A stretch of DNA of 64,000 nt from Qipengyuania sp. ABI-127-1 (GCA_022953095.1 JALJCR010000001.1:682001-746000), one strand, 5' to 3'; positions 47,333-55,857 are shown, counted from the stretch's first letter. Notes: generated from the sequence alone by a model not told the origin. Translations and numbers: made by a program.

Positions 47333-48820
47333 TCACGCCCGCGGCGGCTGCCTGCGGTAGCTGAGCGCCTCGGCCACATGAATCCGACCCACGCTTTCCG
47401 CCCCCGCCAGGTCTGCGATCGTCCGCGCGACGCGTAGCATGCGGGTATAGCTGCGCGCCGACAGCCGCATGGCGGTGGCGGCCTGCATCAACAGCGCACG
47501 ACCGGCCTCGTCCGGCCCGGCGAATTCTTCCAGCGCGTCGCCGTCCAGTCCGGCATTGGTGCGCGCGCCGGTCGTATCGGCGCGGGCGGTCTGGCGCTGG
47601 CGGGCGGCCATGACGCGCGCGGCGACCTGATCGCTGCCCTCGGCGGGCGGGGGCAGGGCAAGGTCGGCGGCGCTGACCGGATCGACTTCGACATGCAAAT
47701 CGATCCGGTCGAGCATCGGCCCCGAAACCTTGCCCTGATAATCGGCGGCGCAGCGGGGCGCGCGGCTGCATGCCAGCGCCGGATCGCCCAGATGGCCGCA
47801 CCGGCACGGATTCATCGCGGCGATCAGTTGAACATCGGCGGGAAAGGTGACGTGCGCATTGGCGCGCGCGACATCGACCTTGCCGGTTTCAAGCGGCTGG
47901 CGCAGCGAATCGAGCACCGCGCGCTGAAATTCGGGCAGTTCGTCGAGGAACAGCACGCCCAGATGCGCCAGACTCACTTCGCCGGGCTTCACCCGTAGCC
48001 CCCCGCCGGTCAGCGCGGCCATGCTGGCCGAATGGTGCGGCGCGCGAAACGGGCGGGTGCTGCTGATCCGGCCTTCCTCCAGCGTCCCGGCAACCGATTG
48101 CACCATCGAAACCTCCAGCGCCTCGGCAGGCGAAAGCGGCGGGAGGATGCCGGGTAGACAGCTCGCCAGCAGCGATTTGCCTGCGCCAGGCGGACCGATC
48201 ATCAACAGATTGTGCCCGCCCGCGGCCGCGATTTCGAGCGCGCGCTTCGCGGTTTCCTGCCCTTTGACCTGTTTGAGATCGGCGCCGCCCGGTTCGCTTT
48301 CGACCACGCCGGGTTTCGGATCGGGCAGGTGCTGCGTGCCCTTGAGATGGTTCAGCAGGCTGGCCAGATCGGGCGCGGCGCAGACCGGCACCTCGCTGGC
48401 CCAGCGCGCTTCGCTCCCCTGTGCCTTGGGGCAGATCAGCCCGACTTCCGCCTTGCTCGCATGGATCGCCGCGAGCAGCACGCCGGGCGAGGGCACGATC
48501 CGCGCATCGAGCGCCAGTTCGCCCACCGCGATCCAGTCGCCCAATTGCTCGGCATCGGTCACGCCCATCGCCGCGAGCAGCGCCAGCGCGATCGGCAAGT
48601 CGTAATGCGAACCTTCCTTGGGCAGATCGGCAGGTGAGAGATTGATCGTGATCCGCTTGGGCGGCAGCGCGAGGCCCATGCTGGCCAGCGCGGCGCGCAC
48701 GCGCTCCTTGCTTTCGCCCACCGCCTTGTCCGCCAGACCGACGATATTGAATTTGGGCAGGCCGGGCGCGACCGAGCACTGCACCTCCACGCCGCGCGCT
48801 TCCAGCCCCAGATAGGCCAC
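47333..48820 (-). CDS. comM: YifB/ComM family Mg-chelatase-like AAA ATPase
   Basis: 495 residues from GTG 48820. The N-terminal fold (AYLGLEARGVEVQCSVAPGL) is followed by Walker A GPPGAGKSLLASCLPG, Walker B GVLFLDELPEFQ and the C-terminal Mg_chelatase domain (RIDLHVEVDPV, RSYTRMLRVARTIADLAG). ComM is a hexameric helicase promoting branch migration in natural transformation. Homologs normally begin MVALVKTVAYLGLEA; the in-frame codons LVALVKT lie upstream, beginning with CTG at 48841, which has GGGGG 8 bases before it, so the true start may be 48841. Confidence 0.93.
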   Translation of the reverse strand: MAYLGLEARGVEVQCSVAPGLPKFNIVGLADKAVGESKERVRAALASMGLALPPKRITINLSPADLPKEGSHYDLPIALALLAAMGVTDAEQLGDWIAVGELALDARIVPSPGVLLAAIHASKAEVGLICPKAQGSEARWASEVPVCAAPDLASLLNHLKGTQHLPDPKPGVVESEPGGADLKQVKGQETAKRALEIAAAGGHNLLMIGPPGAGKSLLASCLPGILPPLSPAEALEVSMVQSVAGTLEEGRISSTRPFRAPHHSASMAALTGGGLRVKPGEVSLAHLGVLFLDELPEFQRAVLDSLRQPLETGKVDVARANAHVTFPADVQLIAAMNPCRCGHLGDPALACSRAPRCAADYQGKVSGPMLDRIDLHVEVDPVSAADLALPPPAEGSDQVAARVMAARQRQTARADTTGARTNAGLDGDALEEFAGPDEAGRALLMQAATAMRLSARSYTRMLRVARTIADLAGAESVGRIHVAEALSYRRQPPRA

Positions 48821-48932
48821 GGTTTTGACCAGAGCGACCAGCGTTAACCCCCATACCGTGTTCGTACGTAACCGATGACGCGAAACCCCCGGATTGTCGA
48901 GGGTTAATCACGTCCATCACGGTCCAAAGGAA

Positions 48933-48957
48933 TATGGTTAACAACGAGTTAACCATA
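48933..48957. promoter_or_regulatory. CtrA-type site inside a perfect palindrome
   Basis: TTAA-CAACGAG-TTAA (48938-48952) is an exact TTAA-N7-TTAA match to the CtrA consensus. It is the core of a perfect 10-bp-arm inverted repeat TATGGTTAAC/GTTAACCATA. It lies 44 bases before the exported COG3904-like gene and 92 bases from the possible comM start. Confidence 0.65.
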
Positions 48958-49000
48958 CCTCTTGAGCAGCTGGAAAGCGGGCGAGCGGCAAAAATTTGCC

Positions 49001-49891
49001 ATGTTCCGAATAACCGCAATTCTCGCATCCGCCCTCGCCACACTCTTTGCAGCGCCTGCATCCGCGCAATCGCTGGCCTTGGTCAGCCTGCCGGTCGTCT
49101 ATGTATCGAGCCCGGTGGTCCAGTCGACCCATCAGGGCAAGGCAATCGCTCCGGCGGCACAGGTTCGCCCCATCGCGCAGCCGCGTGTGGAACGGCAGAA
49201 CCTCGCCGCCATGCGTCCGCAGACATACCAGCCGGGTGCATTGCCAGCGTGGAAGGCACCGACCTTCATCGACCGCCGCTTGCGCAATTACAATCGCGGG
49301 CTCGCGCAATATGGCCCGTTCCGCGTCATCGACGCGCGCCGCGTGGCGCTGGTGGGCGAAACCGATGCCAGCACGCCGGGCTTTTTCCGGGCGATGATGC
49401 GTGACTTCCCCGGGCTCGAACAGCTCGATATGGTCGAATGTCCGGGTACGCGCGATGATCGTGCCAATCTCAAGGTCGGCCGGATGATCCGCGAAGCCGG
49501 GCTGGTCACGCATGTTCCGGCGATCGGTTCGGTCCGTTCGGGTGCGGTCGAGCTGTTCTTCGCCGGTGTCGAGCGCGATATTGCGCGCGGTGCCGAATTC
49601 GCGGTGCATAGCTGGATGGATGTCCACGGCCGCGAGGCGGACGATTTTGCGATGGATGCGCCGGAGAATCGCCAATATCTCGACTATTACCGGGAAATGG
49701 GCATGAGTTCCGACCAGGCCCGCGCCTTTTACGAATTCACCAATTCGGTGCCGCACCGCCGGGCGCTATGGCTGGATGCCAGCGATATGCGCCGCTGGAC
49801 AGGACGGGTGCAACAGGCCAAGCGCCCCGCGCAACGCAAGCCTGCCCGGCCCGCCCCGACGCTGGCCTATGCCAACGTCACCTTTTCCTGA
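49001..49891 (+). CDS. COG3904-like periplasmic protein with Clp/crotonase-type fold
   Basis: 296 residues. The signal peptide ends APASAQ. The middle resembles COG3904 exported proteins: RVALVGETDASTPGFFRAMM, VECPGTRDDRANLKVGRMIR, EAGLVTHVPAIGSVRSGAVE, LFFAGVERDIARGAEFAVHS. In COG3904 the segment after the T-x-V block carries a C-x-SAC motif with the catalytic Ser; here it reads GSVRSGAV, so Cys are missing but Ser remains. Whether it is a protease is unknown. A CtrA-like site precedes it. Confidence 0.75.
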   Translation: MFRITAILASALATLFAAPASAQSLALVSLPVVYVSSPVVQSTHQGKAIAPAAQVRPIAQPRVERQNLAAMRPQTYQPGALPAWKAPTFIDRRLRNYNRGLAQYGPFRVIDARRVALVGETDASTPGFFRAMMRDFPGLEQLDMVECPGTRDDRANLKVGRMIREAGLVTHVPAIGSVRSGAVELFFAGVERDIARGAEFAVHSWMDVHGREADDFAMDAPENRQYLDYYREMGMSSDQARAFYEFTNSVPHRRALWLDASDMRRWTGRVQQAKRPAQRKPARPAPTLAYANVTFS

Positions 49892-49904
49892 CGCGTTGTT
49901 GGAC

Positions 49905-49933
49905 TTGACCTCGGGGCTGGTTTCGCTTAGGCG
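49905..49933 (+). promoter_or_regulatory. Possible promoter of the rpmH operon
   Basis: TTGACC (-35, 49905-49910) and TAGGCG (-10-like, 49928-49933) are 17 bases apart, just past the previous gene. It would start RNA before the hairpin at 49949-49975, so the transcript would have to pass or use that terminator. Tentative. Confidence 0.3.
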
Positions 49934-49948
49934 CGCGGCCCTGTAGGC

Positions 49949-49975
49949 GGTCGCTTGAACAAGCGGCCCTTTTTG
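49949..49975 (+). terminator. Intrinsic terminator upstream of rpmH
   Basis: GGTCGCTT and AAGCGGCC pair (one G-U) around GAAC, followed by CTTTTT. It ends the COG3904-like gene and lies 57 bases before rpmH. Confidence 0.75.
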
Positions 49976-50031
49976 TTGGTGCGAATCGTTCGGGCCGACA
50001 GCCAACCAAATTCTTTTGTAAGGACGATCCG

Positions 50032-50166
50032 ATGAAGCGGACATTCCAGCCCTCGAACCTCGTGCGCGCCCGTCGCCACGGTTTCTTCGCGCGTAAGGCT
50101 ACTCCGGGTGGCCGCAAGGTCCTGCGTGCGCGTCGCGCTCGCGGTCGCAAGAACCTCTGCGCGTGA
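50032..50166 (+). CDS. rpmH: Ribosomal protein L34 (bL34)
   Basis: 44 residues, [20 protein letters not shown] then [20 protein letters not shown]. Exact L34 signature and length. First gene of the rpmH-rnpA-yidD-yidC-engB block. Confidence 0.98.
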   Translation: MKRTFQPSNLVRARRHGFFARKATPGGRKVLRARRARGRKNLCA

Positions 50167-50253
50167 TGTGAAACGCCGCGCTTTCGTACGCGGCGATTGT
50201 CACGACCAGCCAGCGGGCTCCCCTCGGGGAGCCCGTTCGCGTATCTGACGTCC

Positions 50254-50637
50254 ATGCATCCGAATCTTTCCGTCATCCGCAAGCGCAGCGATTTTCTCGC
50301 GGCGAATCGCGGACTGCGGGTGGCGCGGCCCGGCTTCGTATTGCTCACCCGGCCCAATGACGGGCAGGGCAAGCGCTACGGCATCACCGTGACCAAGAAG
50401 ATCGGCAACGCCGTTGTGCGCAATCGCATGAAGCGGCGCTTTCGCGAGCTGCTGTGGGCTGCGCTGCCCGAACAGGGGCTGCCCGATCACGATCATATCC
50501 TGATCGGGCGCGAAGGCGGGGTGGAACGCGATTTCACGACCCTGCGCGACGAACTGACCGTGGCGCTTACGCGTGCGGCCGAGGGCAAGGGCGACAAGCA
50601 GCGCGCACCCCGCCACCGCCGGAGCAGGCGCGCGTGA
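50254..50637 (+). CDS. rnpA: Ribonuclease P protein component
   Basis: 127 residues from [20 protein letters not shown]. The RNR-type motif [18 protein letters not shown] and [11 protein letters not shown] are diagnostic. It assists the RNase P RNA in tRNA 5' processing. The stop overlaps the yidD GTG by 3 bases. Confidence 0.97.
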   Translation: MHPNLSVIRKRSDFLAANRGLRVARPGFVLLTRPNDGQGKRYGITVTKKIGNAVVRNRMKRRFRELLWAALPEQGLPDHDHILIGREGGVERDFTTLRDELTVALTRAAEGKGDKQRAPRHRRSRRA

Positions 50638-50843
50638 AGTATCCGCTCATCTGGATTGCCCGGCTGTGGCAGCTCGGCCCCAGCCGCATCCTGCCGCCCA
50701 CCTGCCGCTATCACCCTTCATGCAGCCAATATGCGATCGAGGCCTTGGGAAAATACGGCGCGATCAAGGGTGGATGGATGGCCTTCAAGCGTATATTGCG
50801 CTGCAATCCCTGGGGGGGCCACGGCCACGACCCGGTGCCTTAG
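50634..50843 (+). CDS. yidD: Membrane protein insertion efficiency factor YidD
   Basis: 69 residues from a GTG start coupled to rnp[41 protein letters not shown] and [10 protein letters not shown] form the full YidD pattern. It acts with YidC at the inner membrane. Confidence 0.97.
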   Translation: MKYPLIWIARLWQLGPSRILPPTCRYHPSCSQYAIEALGKYGAIKGGWMAFKRILRCNPWGGHGHDPVP

Positions 50844-50910
50844 AGCTGTCTTGACAGGCTAAGACACCACCCCACATTCATATTTCGACCGGACAAAGAC
50901 GGGACCGACC

Positions 50911-52689
50911 TTGGACAACCAGCGTAACCTGATCCTCGCCATTGCGCTCTCCTTCCTGCTGTTGCTGGGATGGACATCGGCGATGGACTATTTCTATCCG
51001 CAGCCGGAACAGGCTCTGGTCGAAGACCGGGCGGATACACCGACCGAGCAGGCGAGCCAGGCCGCGGCCACCAAGCATTCGCGCACTGGCGGGCTTGTCG
51101 ATCCGGCGATGCGGGCGCAGGAAGTGGCCGACCTCAAGGTCGCGCTCGCCAGCCCCGACCGCGTGCGGATCGACGCCCCGCGCGTGGCCGGCTCGATCAA
51201 CCTGCGCGGCGGTGTGATCGATGACGTCGTGCTCAAGGGCTATAACGAGACCACCAAGGACGAGAGCGAGCCGGTTCGCGTCTTCTCTCCCAACGGTACG
51301 CCCGCGCAGCAATTCGCCCAGTTCGGCTGGGTCGGATCGAACCTCAAGGTGCCCGGCCCGCAGACGCTATGGGAAGCCGATGGCGATGTCCTGACCGCCG
51401 ACACTCCCGTCACACTCACGCATGACAATGGCCAAGGCCTGACCTTCTCGATCCGCTATTCGATCGACGACCAGTATATGGTCACTGCCGAACAGTCGGT
51501 CGCCAACACCAGCGGGAATCCCGTGGTCGTGCAGCCCTTCGGCCTGGTCAACCGCACCAGCCGTACGGCCAGCGAAGATTTGTGGATCGCCCATTCCGGC
51601 CCGATCGGCGTGTTTGGCGACACCGCCGAATACGATATCGATTACGACGATATCGACGAAGACCAGCGCGTATCGCCCGAGGGGCGCACGAGCTGGGTCG
51701 GTTTTACCGACATTTACTGGCTCGCCGCGCTGGTCCCGCAGGACGACACTGCGCCCGAGACGACGTTCCGCGCGATGGGCAACGAGACCTATCGCGCCGA
51801 CATGATCTATGACGCGACGACCATCCCGGCGGGCAGCGCACTTACCGTCTCGTCGCGCCTCTATGCGGGTGCGAAGGAAAGCGCGGTGCTGGACAGCTAT
51901 GAAGATGCGGGCCTGCAGAAATTCGGCCTCGCAATCGACTGGGGCTGGTTCCGTTGGTTCGAAAAGCCGATGCTGTGGCTGCTGCGCACGATCTACGATG
52001 CGGTGGGCAATTTCGGCATCGCGATCATCGGCCTGACCTTCATCGTGCGCGGGCTGATGTTCCCGATCGCGCAGAAGGGCTTCGCCAGCATGGCCGAAAT
52101 GAAGGCGATCCAGCCGAAAATGAAGGCCATCCAGGAGAAGTACAAGGACGACAAGCAGAAGCAGCAACAGGAGATCATGGAGCTTTACAAGAAGGAGAAG
52201 GTCAACCCGGTCGCGGGCTGCCTGCCGATGTTGCTCCAGATCCCGGTGTTCTTCGCGCTCTACAAGGTGCTCTATCTCGCGATCGAGATGCGTCACCGCC
52301 AGTTCCTGTGGATCGAGGATCTCTCCGCGCCCGATCCGGCCAACCTCGCCAATGCGCTGTCGCTGGTGGGGATTGAGGTGCCGCAGTTCCTGATGATTAT
52401 CTTCGGCCTCGGCGTGCTGGCCGTGCTGCTCGGCTTCACCATGTGGCTGACCTTCAAGCTGAACCCCAGCCAGATGGACCCGATGCAGCAGAAGATCTTC
52501 GACATCATGCCGTGGATCCTGATGTTCGTGATGGCGCCCTTCGCGGCCGGCCTGCTGCTCTACTGGGTGACCTCGAACATCCTCACTGTGGCGCAGCAGA
52601 AGTACCTCTATTCGAAGCACCCGCAATTGAAGGCCGCGATCGAGGAGGAGAAGGCCAAGAAGGCGGCCGATGCGGCCAAGGCGGGTTGA
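50911..52689 (+). CDS. yidC: Membrane protein insertase YidC
   Basis: 592 residues from a TTG start. The N-terminal helix (LILAIALSFLLLLGWTSAMD) is followed by a large periplasmic domain (about 60-340) and the core of five helices with GIAIIGLTFIVRGLMFPIAQ, the charged cytoplasmic hairpin KAIQPKMKAIQEKYKDDKQK, NPVAGCLPMLLQIPVFFALY and LLLYWVTSNILTVAQQKYLY. The basic C-terminal tail (EEEKAKKAADAAKAG) can contact ribosomes. It inserts proteins alone or with Sec. Confidence 0.98.
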   Translation: MDNQRNLILAIALSFLLLLGWTSAMDYFYPQPEQALVEDRADTPTEQASQAAATKHSRTGGLVDPAMRAQEVADLKVALASPDRVRIDAPRVAGSINLRGGVIDDVVLKGYNETTKDESEPVRVFSPNGTPAQQFAQFGWVGSNLKVPGPQTLWEADGDVLTADTPVTLTHDNGQGLTFSIRYSIDDQYMVTAEQSVANTSGNPVVVQPFGLVNRTSRTASEDLWIAHSGPIGVFGDTAEYDIDYDDIDEDQRVSPEGRTSWVGFTDIYWLAALVPQDDTAPETTFRAMGNETYRADMIYDATTIPAGSALTVSSRLYAGAKESAVLDSYEDAGLQKFGLAIDWGWFRWFEKPMLWLLRTIYDAVGNFGIAIIGLTFIVRGLMFPIAQKGFASMAEMKAIQPKMKAIQEKYKDDKQKQQQEIMELYKKEKVNPVAGCLPMLLQIPVFFALYKVLYLAIEMRHRQFLWIEDLSAPDPANLANALSLVGIEVPQFLMIIFGLGVLAVLLGFTMWLTFKLNPSQMDPMQQKIFDIMPWILMFVMAPFAAGLLLYWVTSNILTVAQQKYLYSKHPQLKAAIEEEKAKKAADAAKAG

Positions 52690-52700
52690 TTGAAACACCC

Positions 52701-52772
52701 TCCGTTCGTGTCGAGCGGAGGCCGAAGGCCGTAGTCGAGACAGGTGTCTCGACTGCGCTCGACACGAACGGA
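52701..52772. repeat. Long nested palindrome between yidC and engB
   Basis: Outer arms TCCGTTCGTGTCGAGCG / CGCTCGACACGAACGGA are 17 bp perfect. Inner arms AGTCGAGACA / TGTCTCGACT are 10 bp perfect around GG. It is a REP-like element, single copy in this window. It ends 6 bases before the engB ATG, so it covers the place of a ribosome site. Confidence 0.85.
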
Positions 52773-52778
52773 TTTGAT

Positions 52779-53432
52779 ATGGACGAGCAGGAAAAAGGCG
52801 AACGGGCCGAACTCGAAAAGCGGGCGAACAAGCTGTTCTCGGGCCGGGTGGATTTCCTCCTCTCGGCCCCGCAATTGAAGTTCCTGCCCGAACCGACCGT
52901 GCCCGAAATCGCGTTTTGCGGACGCTCCAACGTCGGCAAGAGCTCGCTGATCAATGCGCTCACCGGGCGCAAGGCCATCGCCCGCGCCTCGGTCACGCCG
53001 GGCCGCACGCAGGAGCTGAACTTCTTCGAGGTGGGCGAGCCGACGCTGTTTCGCCTCGTCGACATGCCCGGATACGGCTTTGCCAAGGCGCCGGTGAAAG
53101 TGGTCGAGAAATGGAAGAACCTCGTGAAGACCTATCTGCGCGGCCGCCCCGTGCTGGCCCGCACGCTGGTGCTGGTCGATGGGCGCCACGGCCCCAAGGA
53201 AGTCGACCGCGAGATGATGAAAATGCTCGACGAGGCCGCCGTGGGCTACCGCGTCGTGCTGACCAAGGCCGACAAGATGAAGGCCAGCGAACTCGCCAAG
53301 GTGATCGAAGCAACCGAAGCCGAAGCCCGCAAACACGTTGCCGCCTATCCCGAAGTGCACGTGACCAGCGCGGAAAAGGGCATGGGGATCGGCGAGCTAA
53401 GGGCTGCGGTGCTGGCGGACGCGGGGGTCTGA
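52779..53432 (+). CDS. engB: Ribosome biogenesis GTPase EngB/YsxC
   Basis: 217 residues. G1 GRSNVGKSSL, G3 DMPGYG, G4 TKAD, G5-like TSAEKGMG are all present. It binds GTP and helps assemble the 50S subunit. No clear ribosome site precedes the ATG because the long palindrome ends just before it; the next possible in-frame starts lie far inside the GTPase domain. Confidence 0.96.
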   Translation: MDEQEKGERAELEKRANKLFSGRVDFLLSAPQLKFLPEPTVPEIAFCGRSNVGKSSLINALTGRKAIARASVTPGRTQELNFFEVGEPTLFRLVDMPGYGFAKAPVKVVEKWKNLVKTYLRGRPVLARTLVLVDGRHGPKEVDREMMKMLDEAAVGYRVVLTKADKMKASELAKVIEATEAEARKHVAAYPEVHVTSAEKGMGIGELRAAVLADAGV

Positions 53433-53450
53433 ACCCCGAGCCCCATTCGG

Positions 53451-53568
53451 GTCATTGCGAGCGCGGCGAAGCAATCCATGGCCGGACCCTTGCGAAATTC
53501 CCTGGGGTCGCGGCTCTGGCGAGTTTTCGCGCTGGATTGCCGCGTCGCCTGCGGCTCCTCGCAATGAC
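53451..53568. repeat. Palindromic dispersed repeat, copy 2
   Basis: Same ends and same 35-base right half as copy 1 (GGATTGCCGCGTCGCCTGCGG, CTCCTCGCAATGAC), but with a longer, unrelated loop. It lies between the convergent engB and glyoxalase-like genes. Confidence 0.85.
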
Positions 53569-53586
53569 AGGAAATGGGACTTCGAA

Positions 53587-54006
53587 CTAACTCGCAAACA
53601 GCATCGCGTCGTCCGCAAAGGCTTTCATTTCCAGCGCGTTGCCGCTGGGGTCGCGGAAGAACATCGTTGCCTGTTCGCCGGGCTGGCCCTTGAAGCGGAT
53701 CGTCGGCGGTATCGCGAATTCCACGCCTGCCGCCTGAAGCCGGTCGGCCAGCGCCTGCCAGTCCTCCATCGTCAGGACGATGCCGAAATGCGGGACCGGC
53801 ACGCCGTGGCCATCGACATGGTTGCTGGCCCTGTCGCCCGTGTGACCGGGGGCAAGGTGGGCGACGATCTGGTGGCCGTAGAAGTCGAAATCGATCCATT
53901 CCGCACTGCTGCGCCCTTCGTGGCAGCCCATGGTCCCGCCATAGAAAGCGCGTGCGGCGGCAAGATCGTCGACGGGGAAGGCGAGGTGAAAAGGGCGCAA
54001 GGTCAT
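53587..54006 (-). CDS. VOC (glyoxalase/dioxygenase-like) protein
   Basis: 139 residues. [20 protein letters not shown] and the second beta-alpha-beta-beta-beta unit ([37 protein letters not shown]) form one VOC fold; metal residues H8, H near residue 73 and E at 126 are candidates. The enzyme or resistance function cannot be told. It stands alone, convergent with engB. Confidence 0.88.
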   Translation of the reverse strand: MTLRPFHLAFPVDDLAAARAFYGGTMGCHEGRSSAEWIDFDFYGHQIVAHLAPGHTGDRASNHVDGHGVPVPHFGIVLTMEDWQALADRLQAAGVEFAIPPTIRFKGQPGEQATMFFRDPSGNALEMKAFADDAMLFAS

Positions 54007-54296
54007 GGCTCCGATCCCTACGCCGCCCTTGCCGGGGCAGGAAGCGCTTTCCTACATGGCGCAGTTTCTGCCAGAACCAGTATCGATCCAGCCAGGGCAA
54101 GCGAGGGGGCGGGGGCATCCCCCTTTTTCAACCCGACATGGATTTGTTTCAACAGATTGAAATACAGTCATAATGTTGGTGATTGCGGTGGGTGACACAG
54201 TGTCTCCTTTGTCACCCATATGTCACCCTGCCTGTTCAGCCTCGACACTGCCAAGCTGAACCTTTACCGCCGCGCCACGCAAGGTGGGATACACGC
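54007..54296. other. Gene-free stretch with inverted and direct repeats
   Basis: The 290-base gap shows GGGTGACA (54190-54197) inverted to TGTCACCC (54210-54217), which is repeated directly at 54221-54228, and a palindrome TTTCAA-CAGA-TTGAAA (54147-54162). A GGGGG-CAT-CCCCC hairpin with TTTTT is at 54111-54128 but no plus-strand gene ends there. These may be operators of the GST gene at 54297. Confidence 0.5.
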
Positions 54297-54959
54297 ATGA
54301 AACTGATCGTCGGCAATAAGAACTATTCGAGTTGGAGCCTGCGCGGCTGGCTGGCGGCCAAGCAGTCGGGCCTGTCTTTCGAGGAAATCACCGTCCCCAT
54401 GTTCGGCGAGATGTGGGACGCCATGAAGTCGGGTGATGGCGGCACGCAGCCCTCGAGTGGCAAGGTCCCGATCCTGTGGGACGACGAAGCAGTGGTGTGG
54501 GACAGCCTCGCGATCCTCGAATATCTGGCCGACAAGGTGGGGCGCGATCGCTTCTGGCCCAAAGATGCCGTGGCGCGCGGGATGGCGCGATCCATGGTCG
54601 CGGAAATGCACTCCTCCTATGCCGCATTGCGCAGCGAATGCCCGATGAATGTGCGCAAACGCTTTGACGGCTTCGAACCGAGCGAGGCGTGCAAGGCCGA
54701 CATATTGCGCATTCTCGGCCTGTGGGCGGAAGCGCGCAGCCGCTTCGGCAATGGCGGGCCGTTCCTGTTCGGGACCTTCGGTGCGGCGGATGTCTATTTC
54801 GCCCCGGTAGTGTCACGGTTCATCAGCTACCAGATCCCGGTCCCCGGTTTCGCCGCCGCCTATATGCAGGCCGTGTGGGAGCATGAGTGGATGACGGCAT
54901 GGATCGAAGCATCGGAAAGCGAAGAGTGGGTCATCGAACAATACGAAACCATTGCCTGA
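54297..54959 (+). CDS. Glutathione S-transferase family protein
   Basis: 220 residues. The thioredoxin-fold N-domain has MKLIVGNKNYSSWSLRGWLA (the S-x-W-S contact for glutathione), GKVPILWDDEAVVWDSLAIL (cis-Pro and Glu/Asp-Ser motif). The helical C-domain runs from about 90 to 220. It conjugates or reduces small molecules with glutathione. It overlaps the nuclease gene start. Confidence 0.92.
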   Translation: MKLIVGNKNYSSWSLRGWLAAKQSGLSFEEITVPMFGEMWDAMKSGDGGTQPSSGKVPILWDDEAVVWDSLAILEYLADKVGRDRFWPKDAVARGMARSMVAEMHSSYAALRSECPMNVRKRFDGFEPSEACKADILRILGLWAEARSRFGNGGPFLFGTFGAADVYFAPVVSRFISYQIPVPGFAAAYMQAVWEHEWMTAWIEASESEEWVIEQYETIA

Positions 54960-55852
54960 CCGTTTTTGCGGCGCTGGTCGCGCTGCTGCTGCCCGCGCAG
55001 GCGCAGGCTTGGGGGTTCTACGCGCATCGGGTGACCGCCGATATCGCGCAGGCGAACGTGCGCCCCGAAACACGCGCCGAGATTGCGCGATTGCTCGAGG
55101 CGGCACCGCTGTTGGGCACGCCCGATTGCGCGCTGGACAGCCTTGCGGACGCTTCGGTCTGGGCCGATTGCGTGCGCCGCGATCGCGACCGCTGGGGCTA
55201 TACCGCGCAGTGGCACTATAAGACCGCGCCGATCTGCGAGGAGTATTCCGCCTTCGCCAATTGCCCCGGCGGGGCCTGCGTCAACGGCCAGATCGAGCGC
55301 GCGATGACCGTGCTTGCGCGGCGCAACCTACCCGACAACGTGCGGCTCGAGGCGCTGGCGTGGCTGGTCCATTTCACCGGCGACATCCACATGCCGCTGC
55401 ATTCGGGCGACAAGGACGATCGTGGCGGCAACGATCGCGAGACCGATTACGGCATCGTACCCTCGCTCAACCTGCACTGGATCTGGGACGGCCCCATGGC
55501 CGAACGCGCGATAACCTCTGCGCGGCCCGCGCTGGTGCGCCGCTACGACAGGGCCGAACGCGCCGCGCTGGCAGGCGGCACCCCCGCCGACTGGGGGCGT
55601 GAAAGCTGGCAGCTCTCGCGCGAGCTGGTCTATCCCACCGCTTTCGACACGGACGATCCGTGCGCGGGGGGCCTGCCCGACAAGACCGCGCTGACGCAGG
55701 AAGACATCGTGGCGCAACTGCCCGCGCTGCGCCGCCGTGTACAGCAGGCCGGACTGCGCATGGCCGAATTGCTCGACGAGGCGCTGGGTCCTGCCCAAGC
55801 ATCGGAGCGCGGCGTTCGCCCTTTCCGCGCCCCACCGCGCGGAGGCGACTAG
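54926..55852 (+). CDS. S1/P1-type nuclease, exported
   Basis: 308 residues from GTG 54926, which overlaps the GST gene by 34 bases; an earlier GTG at 54887 gives a poorer signal peptide. The signal ends LPAQAQA, so the mature protein begins WGFYAHR, placing Trp at the N-terminus as needed for zinc binding in P1 nucleases. Other zinc ligands: DASVWADC, QWHYK, VHFTGDIHMPLHSG and NLHWIWDG. It degrades single-stranded RNA/DNA outside the cytoplasm. Confidence 0.9.
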   Translation: MGHRTIRNHCLTVFAALVALLLPAQAQAWGFYAHRVTADIAQANVRPETRAEIARLLEAAPLLGTPDCALDSLADASVWADCVRRDRDRWGYTAQWHYKTAPICEEYSAFANCPGGACVNGQIERAMTVLARRNLPDNVRLEALAWLVHFTGDIHMPLHSGDKDDRGGNDRETDYGIVPSLNLHWIWDGPMAERAITSARPALVRRYDRAERAALAGGTPADWGRESWQLSRELVYPTAFDTDDPCAGGLPDKTALTQEDIVAQLPALRRRVQQAGLRMAELLDEALGPAQASERGVRPFRAPPRGGD

Positions 55853-55857
55853 CGATC

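Noticed and set aside
54111..54128. GC hairpin with T-run as a terminator
   Set aside because: No plus-strand gene ends upstream within 600 bases; the loop is only 3 bases and the nearby gene is on the other strand.
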